Part shown: positions 1-5,583 of the stretch, one piece after another
How the letters are laid out: each line of letters begins with the position of its first letter
Numbering within the stretch: position 1 is the stretch's first letter
Origin: Thermoflexales bacterium
GTDB taxonomy: Bacteria > Chloroflexota > Anaerolineae > Fen-1058
Direction of reading: 5' to 3'
Length of the DNA: 5,663 nucleotides
Assembly: GCA_017999195.1 (NCBI GenBank)
Contig: JAGOBP010000296.1
Span: 1 to 5,663, forward strand
Program-made: the position numbers and the translations under genes
Notes under the pieces: model-generated
Seen by the model: the letters and a program-made list of their open reading frames with translations, nothing else
What the model was told of the DNA's origin: nothing
Database searches by the model: none

Positions 1-1
1 A

Positions 2-676
2 ATCGAAGACGAGCGTGCCACCATCCTGAAGAAAGCACGGGCCGATGTGCAGCACCAGATCGACGCCTTGCGCGCGGAGGTCGACGGGCTGCGGAAAAAA
101 CTATCGGTTCTGCAACAACCGGAAGTGGTCGCTTTACGTGAAGAAGTCGATCAACTAGAAAAACAGGCTGAATCGATCGTGCCGTCACCGACTCCGATCG
201 AGAAACCGGCGTTGGGGCCGCGCCATGCGATCCGCGTGGGCGATCATGTCTTTGTCGAACGGATCGGCTCGATTGCGGAAGTCAGCGGTTTCGATCGCGG
301 GCAGGTGGAAGTGGCGATCGGGTCGCTGCGCATGCGCGTCAAGCCGGATGAAGTGGAGTGGCGATCATCGCCGCAGTTGGCGAAGGCCGTCGTCAGCACG
401 CCCACCGTCCAGACGACGACGCAAGCGCGCATGGAGGTGGACTTGCGCGGCCTGCGCGTCGAGGAAGGCATCATGGAACTGGACCGGCAGTTGGACGCGG
501 CGGCGTTGAACGGCATGCCGTTCGTGCGCATCATCCACGGCAAGGGCACAGGCGCGATGAAGAAAGCCGTGCGCGAGGCGCTGCAAAATAATCCGCACGT
601 CAAGCGCTTCGAGGGCGGCAAGGACGGCGAGGGCGGCGACGGCGTGACGGTGGCGTTTATGGTCTCGGAGTTGTGA
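2..676 (+). CDS. mutS2: MutS2 C-terminal part (Smr-domain endonuclease / ribosome rescue ATPase), 5' truncated
   Basis: The reading frame is open from base 2 to a TGA at 674-676, so only about 224 C-terminal residues are present; the MutS-like ATPase core lies upstream of the window. Visible parts in order: a charged helical stretch (about 2-175) with heptad-like Leu/Val spacing, as in the MutS2 coiled coil; a segment at about 220-360 starting IRVGDHVFV with alternating beta-strand pattern, matching the small KOW-like barrel; and a Smr domain from about 431 to the stop. The Smr domain shows DLRGLR (440-457) and HGKGTG (536-553), the two hallmark motifs, and ends in a glycine-rich GGDGVTV segment. 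MutS2 proteins are known to bind branched DNA, to restrain recombination, and in Bacillus to act on collided ribosomes; the Smr domain is the nuclease or nucleic-acid binding part. The C-terminus looks intact. A GTG at 47 is internal, not the start. A free-standing Smr protein is less likely because the upstream coiled coil and barrel fit MutS2. Confidence 0.93.
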   Translation: MEDERATILKKARADVQHQIDALRAEVDGLRKKLSVLQQPEVVALREEVDQLEKQAESIVPSPTPIEKPALGPRHAIRVGDHVFVERIGSIAEVSGFDRGQVEVAIGSLRMRVKPDEVEWRSSPQLAKAVVSTPTVQTTTQARMEVDLRGLRVEEGIMELDRQLDAAALNGMPFVRIIHGKGTGAMKKAVREALQNNPHVKRFEGGKDGEGGDGVTVAFMVSEL

Positions 677-688
677 CCTGTTCTTCGG

Positions 689-786
689 TGTCATTCTGAG
701 CGAGCATTAGCGAGCGAAGAATCTTTCCCTCCAGTGGTTGGGCTTGTTGATCGGGTTAGAGATTCTTCGCTTCGCTCAGAATGACA
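689..786. repeat. Imperfect long inverted repeat, dispersed-repeat type
   Basis: The left arm (689-724) and right arm (760-786) are reverse complements apart from a 9-nt insertion in the left arm at 704-712. The outer stem pairs 689-703 with 772-786 (15 bp, core TCATTCTGAGCGA); the inner stem pairs 713-724 with 760-771 (12 bp, core GCGAAGAATC). The insertion duplicates GCGAG (700-704 and 710-714). The unpaired middle (725-759) is featureless. It lies 12 nt after the mutS2 stop, so its RNA could form a 3' hairpin for that gene, but no T-run follows, so intrinsic termination is doubtful. The core resembles GCGAAGAATC-type palindromic repeats that I recall in many copies in some bacterial genomes; its copy number here is unknown. 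No transposase or ORF is inside. It fills most of the gap between mutS2 and the lipoprotein gene. Confidence 0.8.
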
Positions 787-808
787 TAGTGGAAATCGGT
801 TATATACT
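781..808 (+). promoter_or_regulatory. Putative sigma-70-like promoter of the lipoprotein gene (leaderless type)
   Basis: ATGACA at 781-786 matches the -35 consensus TTGACA at 5 of 6 positions. TATACT at 803-808 matches TATAAT at 5 of 6, with a 16-nt spacer. The -10 ends only 6 nt before the ATG at 815, so transcription would begin at or next to the start codon and give a leaderless mRNA; consistent with this, no Shine-Dalgarno sequence is visible before the ATG. The -35 lies in the outer right arm of the inverted repeat at 689-786. This is inferred from sequence pattern only. Confidence 0.6.
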
Positions 809-814
809 GGCAAC

Positions 815-2473
815 ATGAAAACTCTGAAACGCTGTTCGATTCAGTTGGTTGCGCTGTTGGGCCTGTTGCTTTTGGCGGCGTGCGCGGCTTCTTCGCCGAC
901 AATGGCGACCGAGGTCGTTGTTGCGCCGACTACGACCTCCACAAGTGTGCCGCCGACGAACACGCCTCGGCCTACGGAAACACCCTTCCCAACACAGACC
1001 TCGACGCCTACGCGAGTACCCACTCGAACGCCAGTGCCGACTATCGTAGGGACGCCATATGTGTTAACAGCGATGAATCCTACTAATCAACAAATCGCAC
1101 AACTGTTAAATCGCAACTGGGCAAACGTCCCGCTTGGCTCAGACGGCGATCCTTTTAATCAGTTTACACGGCAGAACGCCGACCTAGATCATGACCGACT
1201 TGCAGAGATCGTCGTCGCTGGACGAATTTATGAAATTTCGGATGCAGTTTTATATTTTGCAGTGCTTAAGCGAATTAACGGCGCTTGGGAACAAGTTTAT
1301 ATCGAGAGAAAGTATGGTCATTATTGTGGTGAAATTCAAGCGGCCGTTGAAACCGATCATGTTGTAGTAAATTACTTGACCTGTGGCGGCGGCACAGGCG
1401 CATTATTGGCCGAATGGCAACAAGATTGGATTCGATGTGATGGGGCTACTTGCCGGTTGATCTGGAATGCGCAGTTAGTAGAAACGAGCCGTTGGACTTA
1501 CGCCTGGGTATCGCTGGATAGCATCGCGCGTGAGTATCGAATAGCCCAGGTTGAAAGACCGGATACCAACACGATTCGGGTTGTTACTCGCTATTTGTCG
1601 AATCAAGTTCCAATCTTGCCAGAAAAGCCTATTTCACTAACAATTCCCTCCACCATGCGGCGCACGATCGGCCCGGATGTCGAAAGCATTTACCATTGGG
1701 ACGGACAGGTCTTCCGGCTTGCGCAACAGAGCCAAATTGCACCGGGCATAGAGATCAATCGCGTCTTTGATCAGGCAACTGCTGAGACTGTCCGTCTCGT
1801 CAACAATGCATTATCTGCACCATTGCGAGATGCAAACGGCGGTCTCGACTCGAAGAAATATGATGCAGATCTGCTTGATTTTTGGGGGCCGCAGGCGGCT
1901 AGGCAAGCGGTCGATGATCGTTGGGTGCAGACGTTTGCCAATGCTACAGCGCATACCGGCACAGCCGAGGAACTGGGAGAGTGGATTGGCGCGGTTTCGT
2001 TAAGTGAGAAAGGTCAGCCCTATTGTCTTTTGTCAGTACACCAACACGTTGATAATGGCTTCAGGCTTGTCGGGAATATCGACTTCCCGTGCACATTGAA
2101 GTTCACTCGTTTAGCCTGGGTGGATGTGACTAATAATGGGCAACCTGAACTATTGCTCACAACTTTTCCACCAGACGATGATACGGGCGAAACAGGGGCC
2201 GGAATACAACGGTTGTATGTTTATGCCGTACAAAATGGCTTGCAGCAAATCGCACTGATAGATGGTACGATCAACGGAGTGGATAGCGTTGGAATTCGCT
2301 GGCGGAAAACAGCCAACAGCCAGGTTGAGATTCTGGCTGGATTGCCGTTGGTGTCGATGAGTCTCGTCACTACACCGGATTATTGGCCGGACTTGCAGCG
2401 ACACTTCAAAGTCTATCGGTGGGATAAAACGGCTCAGGCATTGGTTGAGCATGGAACTGAAGTCGAACCCTAA
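815..2473 (+). CDS. Secreted lipoprotein of unknown function with Thr/Pro-rich linker
   Basis: This gene encodes 552 residues; I do not recognise a named family for the main domain. The N-terminus has Lys/Arg at 2-6, a hydrophobic stretch at 8-22 and a lipobox LAAC with Cys23, so a lipid-anchored extracytoplasmic protein is expected. Residues about 38-76 are a low-complexity linker dominated by Thr and Pro (repeated TPT/TPxP), typical of Chloroflexota surface proteins. The rest looks globular. It contains two Asp-rich loops followed by hydrophobic strands, DLDHDRLAEIVV (123-134) and DVTNNGQPELLL (437-448), resembling the calcium-binding turns of FG-GAP/VCBS beta-propeller repeats; only these two are convincing. 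Six cysteines of the mature domain fall in close pairs (171/190, 208/213, 404/426), which suggests disulfides. The ATG at 815 is chosen because it directly precedes a good signal peptide; there is no Shine-Dalgarno, fitting the leaderless promoter. The stretch after about 1070 is visibly richer in A and T than neighbouring genes. Ligand and role are unknown. Confidence 0.88.
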   Translation: MKTLKRCSIQLVALLGLLLLAACAASSPTMATEVVVAPTTTSTSVPPTNTPRPTETPFPTQTSTPTRVPTRTPVPTIVGTPYVLTAMNPTNQQIAQLLNRNWANVPLGSDGDPFNQFTRQNADLDHDRLAEIVVAGRIYEISDAVLYFAVLKRINGAWEQVYIERKYGHYCGEIQAAVETDHVVVNYLTCGGGTGALLAEWQQDWIRCDGATCRLIWNAQLVETSRWTYAWVSLDSIAREYRIAQVERPDTNTIRVVTRYLSNQVPILPEKPISLTIPSTMRRTIGPDVESIYHWDGQVFRLAQQSQIAPGIEINRVFDQATAETVRLVNNALSAPLRDANGGLDSKKYDADLLDFWGPQAARQAVDDRWVQTFANATAHTGTAEELGEWIGAVSLSEKGQPYCLLSVHQHVDNGFRLVGNIDFPCTLKFTRLAWVDVTNNGQPELLLTTFPPDDDTGETGAGIQRLYVYAVQNGLQQIALIDGTINGVDSVGIRWRKTANSQVEILAGLPLVSMSLVTTPDYWPDLQRHFKVYRWDKTAQALVEHGTEVEP

Positions 2474-2474
2474 C

Positions 2475-2502
2475 TCACTCGTCACTCGTCACTCGTCACT
2501 CA
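2475..2502. repeat. Short tandem repeat, heptamer TCACTCG x4
   Basis: Four adjacent copies of a 7-nt unit occupy 2475-2481, 2482-2488, 2489-2495 and 2496-2502; the first three are TCACTCG and the last is TCACTCA. The repeat starts 1 nt after the lipoprotein stop codon and ends 2 nt before the ATG of the DUF72 gene, so it takes up nearly the whole 31-nt gap, including where a ribosome binding site would lie. Copy number changes of a 7-nt unit would alter spacing and, if a start upstream of the repeat is used, the reading frame. Confidence 0.9.
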
Positions 2503-2504
2503 TC

Positions 2505-3392
2505 ATGACCTTCTACCTCGGTTCTGCCGTCTGGGCGCACAAAGATTGGGTGGGCAACTTCTTTCCGAAGGGAACGAAGCAGGCCGACTTCCTGCGCGAG
2601 TATGCGAAGCGCTTGACCGCAGTCGAGGGCAACACGACGTTTTGGGCCACGCCCGCTGTCGAGACGGTGCGGCGTTGGGCCGAAGACACGCCCGCGAACT
2701 TTCGCCTATGCCCCAAATTGCCGCGCAATGTCAGTCACGCCGGACAACTCATGGCGCACCTTGATGAAGCCAAACGCTTTGTGGATCTGATGCGCAACCT
2801 CGGCACCAGACTTGGCCCGCTGTTCTTGCAACTGCCGCCGCGCTATTCGCCCAAATTGATCAACGACCTCACGAAGTTCCTCGATGCGTGGCCGCGCGAC
2901 GCGCAACTCGCGGTGGAGGTGCGCCACCTCGATTGGTTTGCCGCGCCCGATCACGAGCAACTCAACGCGCTGCTGCGTTCGCACGATGTGGCGCGCGTGC
3001 TGATCGACACGCGCCCCATTCGCGATTTGCCGGAAGCGAAAGTGGAAGGCGGCAAGGTGCAAGTGTTGATGGAGCAGGCGCAGGAACGCAAGCCCGATGT
3101 GCCGCTGCTGCCCGAAGTGACCGCCTCGTTTGCCTTTGTGCGCTACATCGGCAACCCGGATGTGGCGGCGAATGCGGCCTTGTTGAATGAGTGGGCTGAT
3201 CGGATGAGCGGCTGGCTTAACGCGGGGACAACCGTTTTTGCGTTCTGCCACTGTCCCGATGAAACATACTCGCCGTCGATTTGCCGCGAACTGCATCAAA
3301 GGGTAGCCACGCGCACGACGATCGATCCGCTGCCGTGGGACGCAATAGGCCGAGATGATCTCTCGGCCTACACGCAAGCCTCACTGTTTTGA
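2505..3392 (+). CDS. DUF72 family (YecE-like) protein
   Basis: This gene encodes 295 residues, close to usual DUF72 length (about 240-300). DUF72 proteins have a TIM-barrel-like fold; their biochemical function is not established. Family features seen: an N-terminal strand YLGSAVW (4-10) followed by DWVGNFFP (14-21), the VEGNTTFW stretch (40-47, usually VExNxTFY), W58 and DTPANF (61-66) before K71, SH at 77-78, GPLFLQLPP (104-112), AVEVRH (136-141), D168, and RYIGNPD (213-219). The C-terminal FAFCHCPD (245-252) replaces the FNN motif common in other members, pointing to a subgroup. The ATG at 2505 is preferred because the conserved family N-terminus starts here. In-frame ATG 2451 or TTG 2445 would add 18 or 20 residues encoded partly by a tandem repeat and would overlap the lipoprotein gene. 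No Shine-Dalgarno is visible before 2505. The gene follows the lipoprotein on the same strand by 31 nt, so cotranscription is possible, but no functional link is evident. Confidence 0.92.
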   Translation: MTFYLGSAVWAHKDWVGNFFPKGTKQADFLREYAKRLTAVEGNTTFWATPAVETVRRWAEDTPANFRLCPKLPRNVSHAGQLMAHLDEAKRFVDLMRNLGTRLGPLFLQLPPRYSPKLINDLTKFLDAWPRDAQLAVEVRHLDWFAAPDHEQLNALLRSHDVARVLIDTRPIRDLPEAKVEGGKVQVLMEQAQERKPDVPLLPEVTASFAFVRYIGNPDVAANAALLNEWADRMSGWLNAGTTVFAFCHCPDETYSPSICRELHQRVATRTTIDPLPWDAIGRDDLSAYTQASLF

Positions 3393-3394
3393 AA

Positions 3395-3489
3395 TAGGAC
3401 GCGGACACATGCGGTGCAGTGCTTCCGTACACGCTGATTTACGCGGATCGTTTTGTCATCTGCGTTCATCAGCGTTAATCTGCGTCCTA
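3395..3489. repeat. Inverted repeat built of about 10-nt units between convergent genes
   Basis: The 102-nt gap between two converging genes is almost filled by this element. The outer arms TAGGACGC (3395-3402) and GCGTCCTA (3482-3489) are perfect complements. The inner arms at 3431-3448 and 3458-3475 pair over 18 bp with two adjacent mismatches and one G-T pair, leaving a 9-nt loop with TTTT (3449-3457). The right side is a decamer series, 3458-3467, 3468-3477 and 3478-3487, each following ATC(T/A)GCGT; the left inner arm carries two units in opposite orientation. The left outer part (3403-3430) does not pair well and looks decayed or inserted. It could act as a two-way terminator or transcript 3' end for both genes. 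The ATCAGCGTTAATCTGCGTC style is one I associate with dispersed repeats of Chloroflexota and some other phyla; this is recall, not a search. Confidence 0.8.
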
Positions 3490-3494
3490 AAGTT

Positions 3495-5180
3495 CTACTT
3501 CAGTTCAACCTCGCGCCGAAGCGTACCCGCGCGTTGATGCCGCGCCTCGATCTTGAGCGAGCCGCCCTTGGGCGCAGCGATGACCCACTCCACCTTGACG
3601 CGATCACTGGTGACATCGGCGTAGGTCGAGAGCAGATTGCGCTTGTCGGAGCGGCCATCCAGTTGGCCGACCTCGGTCTTCTTCTCGCCGTTGATCAACT
3701 TCGCGCCTTCAGGCAGAGTCAGTTCCACTTCGATGGGTCGCACCGCTTTGCGATCGACCGCTTTCTGCGTGATGTTGGTCGGCAGCCAGCCGGTGTTGCA
3801 CACGACCAATCGCACGTGATAAGTGTCCGCGCCCAGCGGCTTGACTTTCAAAGTGTGCACGTCCAACTGGGGCGAGATCAGCAAATGGAAGATGGCAAAG
3901 TCGCTGTGCGGGGCGATTTCTTTCTCCAGCAACTCGGCGGGCGGGTTCGTCCACGAGTACATTTGATCCCAGCCGCCCAATTCCACGTGCCCCAATTGCG
4001 GATGCTCGAACGGATACCAATCGATGTAGCCTTTGCCCTTCAAAACTTCATCGCTCCACTTCAGCAACTTCAGATCGTGCTCTAGCGGGTGATCGCGATA
4101 CCACTCGATGAAGTGATAGTCCTTCAGCCCGATCTGCTGCTGCGGACTCCAGAACTCCGTCGTCCACGCATACACGCCCAGGTAGTCATACATCCAATCG
4201 TCGGAGCCGCCGCGAATGACTTGCTTGGGTTCGTACTTGAAATCGTGAAAGACCGACTTGGCCGGATAGCCCGTAAATTTGGTCGCGCGTTCGCCGATAA
4301 ATTTGTAGGTGCGCAAATCGGCGGTGGGAAAATCATCGTCGGCGTGAGCCGAATACGGCCGCAGGTGTACACCGCTCATGGTGTGATAGGTGATATAGCC
4401 CGTAATGTTGGGCCGATCGATCACGGCCTGCACCATCGCGCGCACTTCCGGCTCGGACGTGGGATACGGCCCCGCGCCATGCTGATCGCCTTCGGGCGCC
4501 CATTCCATCGGATACTGGCGATTGAGATCAAGCCCTTCGCGCGCGGGCGCAACTTTGATCGTGACGCCATCATAGTTCTGGATCGAACCTTCCGGCAGTA
4601 AGCGATAGAACTCGCCGCTGTCCGGCGCGTCGTCGGGTTCGCGCGCGATGAGCCAGCGGGGATCAGCGGGATACGGTTTCCACGCGCCGTTCGGATCGCG
4701 CACGCGCATGGTCAGGATGCGGCCATCGCCGTCGATGTCTTCTTCGATCAGGCCGTCCTGCTGATCGAGGCGCGGGTAAGGGCGCACACTCGATCGGATG
4801 AAGCGGGGCCGATCGGCCAGCGCCAGTTCCGCGCCATCCGGGTTCAGCCGGGGCGCGATGTAGAAAGCGCGCGTATCCATCACACGCGAGACCTTCTCAT
4901 CAGTGCCGTACTGCGTGAGCAACTTGTCGATCAGGTGCAGCGCGGCGGTGCAGCCGGTGACTTCGGTGGCGTGGATGTTGGCTTCGAGCCAGAACGCGGG
5001 CTTCTCCGTATCCGGGCCGGTCGCGAAGTGGGTCACGGTCGCCAGCCAGATGTCGCGCCCTTCGTACGACTTGCCCATTGAGGTCAGGCGGAATCGATCG
5101 GGGTGTTCCACGGCCCAGGCTTGCAGCACGGCCGTGAGTTCAGCATATTTGTAGTAGTGGTCGAATCGGACGTTTGCCAT
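3495..5180 (-). CDS. M14 family zinc carboxypeptidase-like metallopeptidase
   Basis: This gene encodes 561 residues. M14 enzymes hydrolyse peptide or amide bonds with one zinc held by HxxE and a later His. Here H70-A-T-E73 sits in EANIHATEVTG; the third ligand is probably H266 in TYHTMSG; the substrate-binding DLNRQYP (218-224) resembles the Asn-Arg motif of carboxypeptidases; and E342 in WTTEFW fits the catalytic Glu. RLNPDGAE (111-118) and SEPEVRA (242-248) are further family marks. An acidic loop EEDIDGDGRI (146-155) may bind calcium. The catalytic part ends near 380; residues about 425-561 are beta-rich with no recognised motif, perhaps a sandwich domain. The start at 5180 is favoured by GGAAGG just upstream and by the sense of MANVRFDHYY as a domain start; the frame stays open to 5312, but that extension would cross promoter sequence and the divergent gene. 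There is no signal peptide or lipobox, so a cytoplasmic enzyme is expected. All catalytic residues are present; the substrate is unknown. Confidence 0.92.
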   Translation of the reverse strand: MANVRFDHYYKYAELTAVLQAWAVEHPDRFRLTSMGKSYEGRDIWLATVTHFATGPDTEKPAFWLEANIHATEVTGCTAALHLIDKLLTQYGTDEKVSRVMDTRAFYIAPRLNPDGAELALADRPRFIRSSVRPYPRLDQQDGLIEEDIDGDGRILTMRVRDPNGAWKPYPADPRWLIAREPDDAPDSGEFYRLLPEGSIQNYDGVTIKVAPAREGLDLNRQYPMEWAPEGDQHGAGPYPTSEPEVRAMVQAVIDRPNITGYITYHTMSGVHLRPYSAHADDDFPTADLRTYKFIGERATKFTGYPAKSVFHDFKYEPKQVIRGGSDDWMYDYLGVYAWTTEFWSPQQQIGLKDYHFIEWYRDHPLEHDLKLLKWSDEVLKGKGYIDWYPFEHPQLGHVELGGWDQMYSWTNPPAELLEKEIAPHSDFAIFHLLISPQLDVHTLKVKPLGADTYHVRLVVCNTGWLPTNITQKAVDRKAVRPIEVELTLPEGAKLINGEKKTEVGQLDGRSDKRNLLSTYADVTSDRVKVEWVIAAPKGGSLKIEARHQRAGTLRREVELK

Positions 5181-5185
5181 AATCG

Positions 5186-5191
5186 CCTTCC
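5186..5191 (-). promoter_or_regulatory. Ribosome binding site of the M14 peptidase gene
   Basis: On the minus strand GGAAGG (plus-strand CCTTCC) ends 5 nt before the ATG at 5180. It decides the start codon in favour of 5180 over the open frame continuing to 5312. It also contrasts with the plus-strand lipoprotein and antitoxin genes, which lack such a site. Confidence 0.75.
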
Positions 5192-5207
5192 GGTTAAGTG
5201 TGCGCGG

Positions 5208-5235
5208 ATTGTAGCCGGATTGGGTCAAAGCGCAA
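5208..5235 (-). promoter_or_regulatory. Putative promoter of the M14 peptidase gene
   Basis: Reading the minus strand, TACAAT (plus 5208-5213) matches the -10 consensus at 5 of 6 positions. A weak -35, TTGCGC (plus 5230-5235; 3 of 6), lies 16 nt upstream of it. Transcription would start near 5201, giving a leader of about 20 nt containing the GGAAGG site. The -35 forms one arm of the dyad at 5229-5252. A better -35-like TTGACC lies only 9 nt from the -10 and is too close to serve. Confidence 0.45.
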
Positions 5236-5252
5236 CTCCAACCGCTTGCGCT
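5229..5252. promoter_or_regulatory. Perfect 7+7 bp dyad, candidate operator of the toxin-antitoxin operon
   Basis: AGCGCAA at 5229-5235 is the exact reverse complement of TTGCGCT at 5246-5252, with a 10-nt spacer and a centre at 5240.5. Each arm contains TTGCGC facing outward, at the -35 distance from the apparent -10 boxes of the divergent peptidase and antitoxin genes. Type II antitoxins with ribbon-helix-helix domains commonly bind dyads overlapping their own promoter, so this is the best candidate for autoregulation. A chance palindrome cannot be excluded. Confidence 0.5.
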
Positions 5253-5273
5253 GGTGCTGAAATGCGGTAGACT
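5246..5273 (+). promoter_or_regulatory. Putative promoter of the toxin-antitoxin operon (leaderless type)
   Basis: TAGACT at 5268-5273 (4 of 6 to TATAAT) follows TTGCGC at 5246-5251 (3 of 6 to TTGACA) after 16 nt. The -10 ends 7 nt before the ATG at 5281, so the transcript would begin at or close to the start codon, as at the lipoprotein gene. No Shine-Dalgarno is present. Both boxes are weak individually; the matching geometry and the overlapping dyad support the call. Confidence 0.45.
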
Positions 5274-5280
5274 TTCAGTT

Positions 5281-5583
5281 ATGACGAAGACGACCCGCGC
5301 TAAATCAGTCAAAGAGACGCGTACGGCCTACCGAACGACCACTCGGGTTGCCCGGCCTATCGTGACGGTTCCGCCGCCGGTCCGCGAGGCGGCCGAGCAA
5401 TTGGCGCAGCAACTTAATATCTCGCTCAATGAGCTGTATACGTCCGCGTTAACGGCCTACATTTCCGAACATCAAGGCGCAATCGCCCCAGCCCGGCGTC
5501 AACCGGGCAGCGGGAAAGGGCTGATCTCAATCGCCGACGACTTCGACGCGCCACTCGCCGACTTTGCCGAGTATACGGCATGA
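5281..5583 (+). CDS. Type II antitoxin, ribbon-helix-helix N-terminus with Phd/YefM-like tail
   Basis: This gene encodes 100 residues. The first 25 are basic and Thr/Arg-rich, probably flexible. Residues about 26-31 (PIVTVP) form the DNA-contacting strand of a ribbon-helix-helix fold, followed by helices at about 34-45 and 48-63 containing SLNELYTSAL, a pattern common in RHH regulators. After a basic PG-containing linker (70-80), the end SIADDFDAPLADFAEY (83-98) matches the toxin-neutralising tail usually seen on Phd/YefM antitoxins paired with PIN toxins. The protein should bind the dyad upstream and wrap its acidic tail around the toxin. ATG 5281 is preferred to the in-frame GTG 5254 because the latter lies upstream of the apparent -10. 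The stop overlaps the next ATG (ATGA, 5580-5583), indicating translational coupling and near-equal synthesis. It could be annotated VapB-like, but the exact family is uncertain. Confidence 0.85.
   Translation: MTKTTRAKSVKETRTAYRTTTRVARPIVTVPPPVREAAEQLAQQLNISLNELYTSALTAYISEHQGAIAPARRQPGSGKGLISIADDFDAPLADFAEYTA

Noticed and set aside
244..694. Minus-strand open frames opposite mutS2
   Set aside because: The plus strand encodes unmistakable Smr motifs across the same bases; the antisense products show no domain.
689..786. Classical rho-independent terminator of mutS2
   Set aside because: The stem is interrupted, the loop is about 35 nt and no T-run follows; kept as a repeat with possible 3'-end function.
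2445..2504. Upstream starts (TTG 2445, ATG 2451) for the DUF72 protein
   Set aside because: The extra residues are encoded by the lipoprotein 3' end and the heptamer repeat and are not part of the DUF72 N-terminus; not fully excluded because 2505 lacks a Shine-Dalgarno.
2706..3377. 223-residue minus-strand open frame opposite the DUF72 gene
   Set aside because: The composition (Arg/His-rich) is that of a shadow frame, and the sense strand carries conserved DUF72 motifs.
3395..3489. Reading the decamer repeats as a CRISPR array
   Set aside because: Units are 10 nt with no spacers and are arranged as an inverted repeat; there are no cas genes.
3453..4601. Two long plus-strand open frames (3453-4085 and 4089-4601) opposite the M14 gene
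   Set aside because: They are antisense to a gene with clear catalytic motifs, start inside a repeat or without a ribosome site, and have no recognisable domain; long antisense frames are common in GC-rich DNA.
5254..5280. GTG start at 5254 for the antitoxin
   Set aside because: It lies upstream of the apparent -10 box and adds nine residues with no fold role.
5181..5312. 44-residue N-terminal extension of the M14 protein to an upstream start at 5312
   Set aside because: It would read through the apparent -10, the dyad and the start of the divergent antitoxin gene; a GGAAGG site and the natural domain start support 5180.
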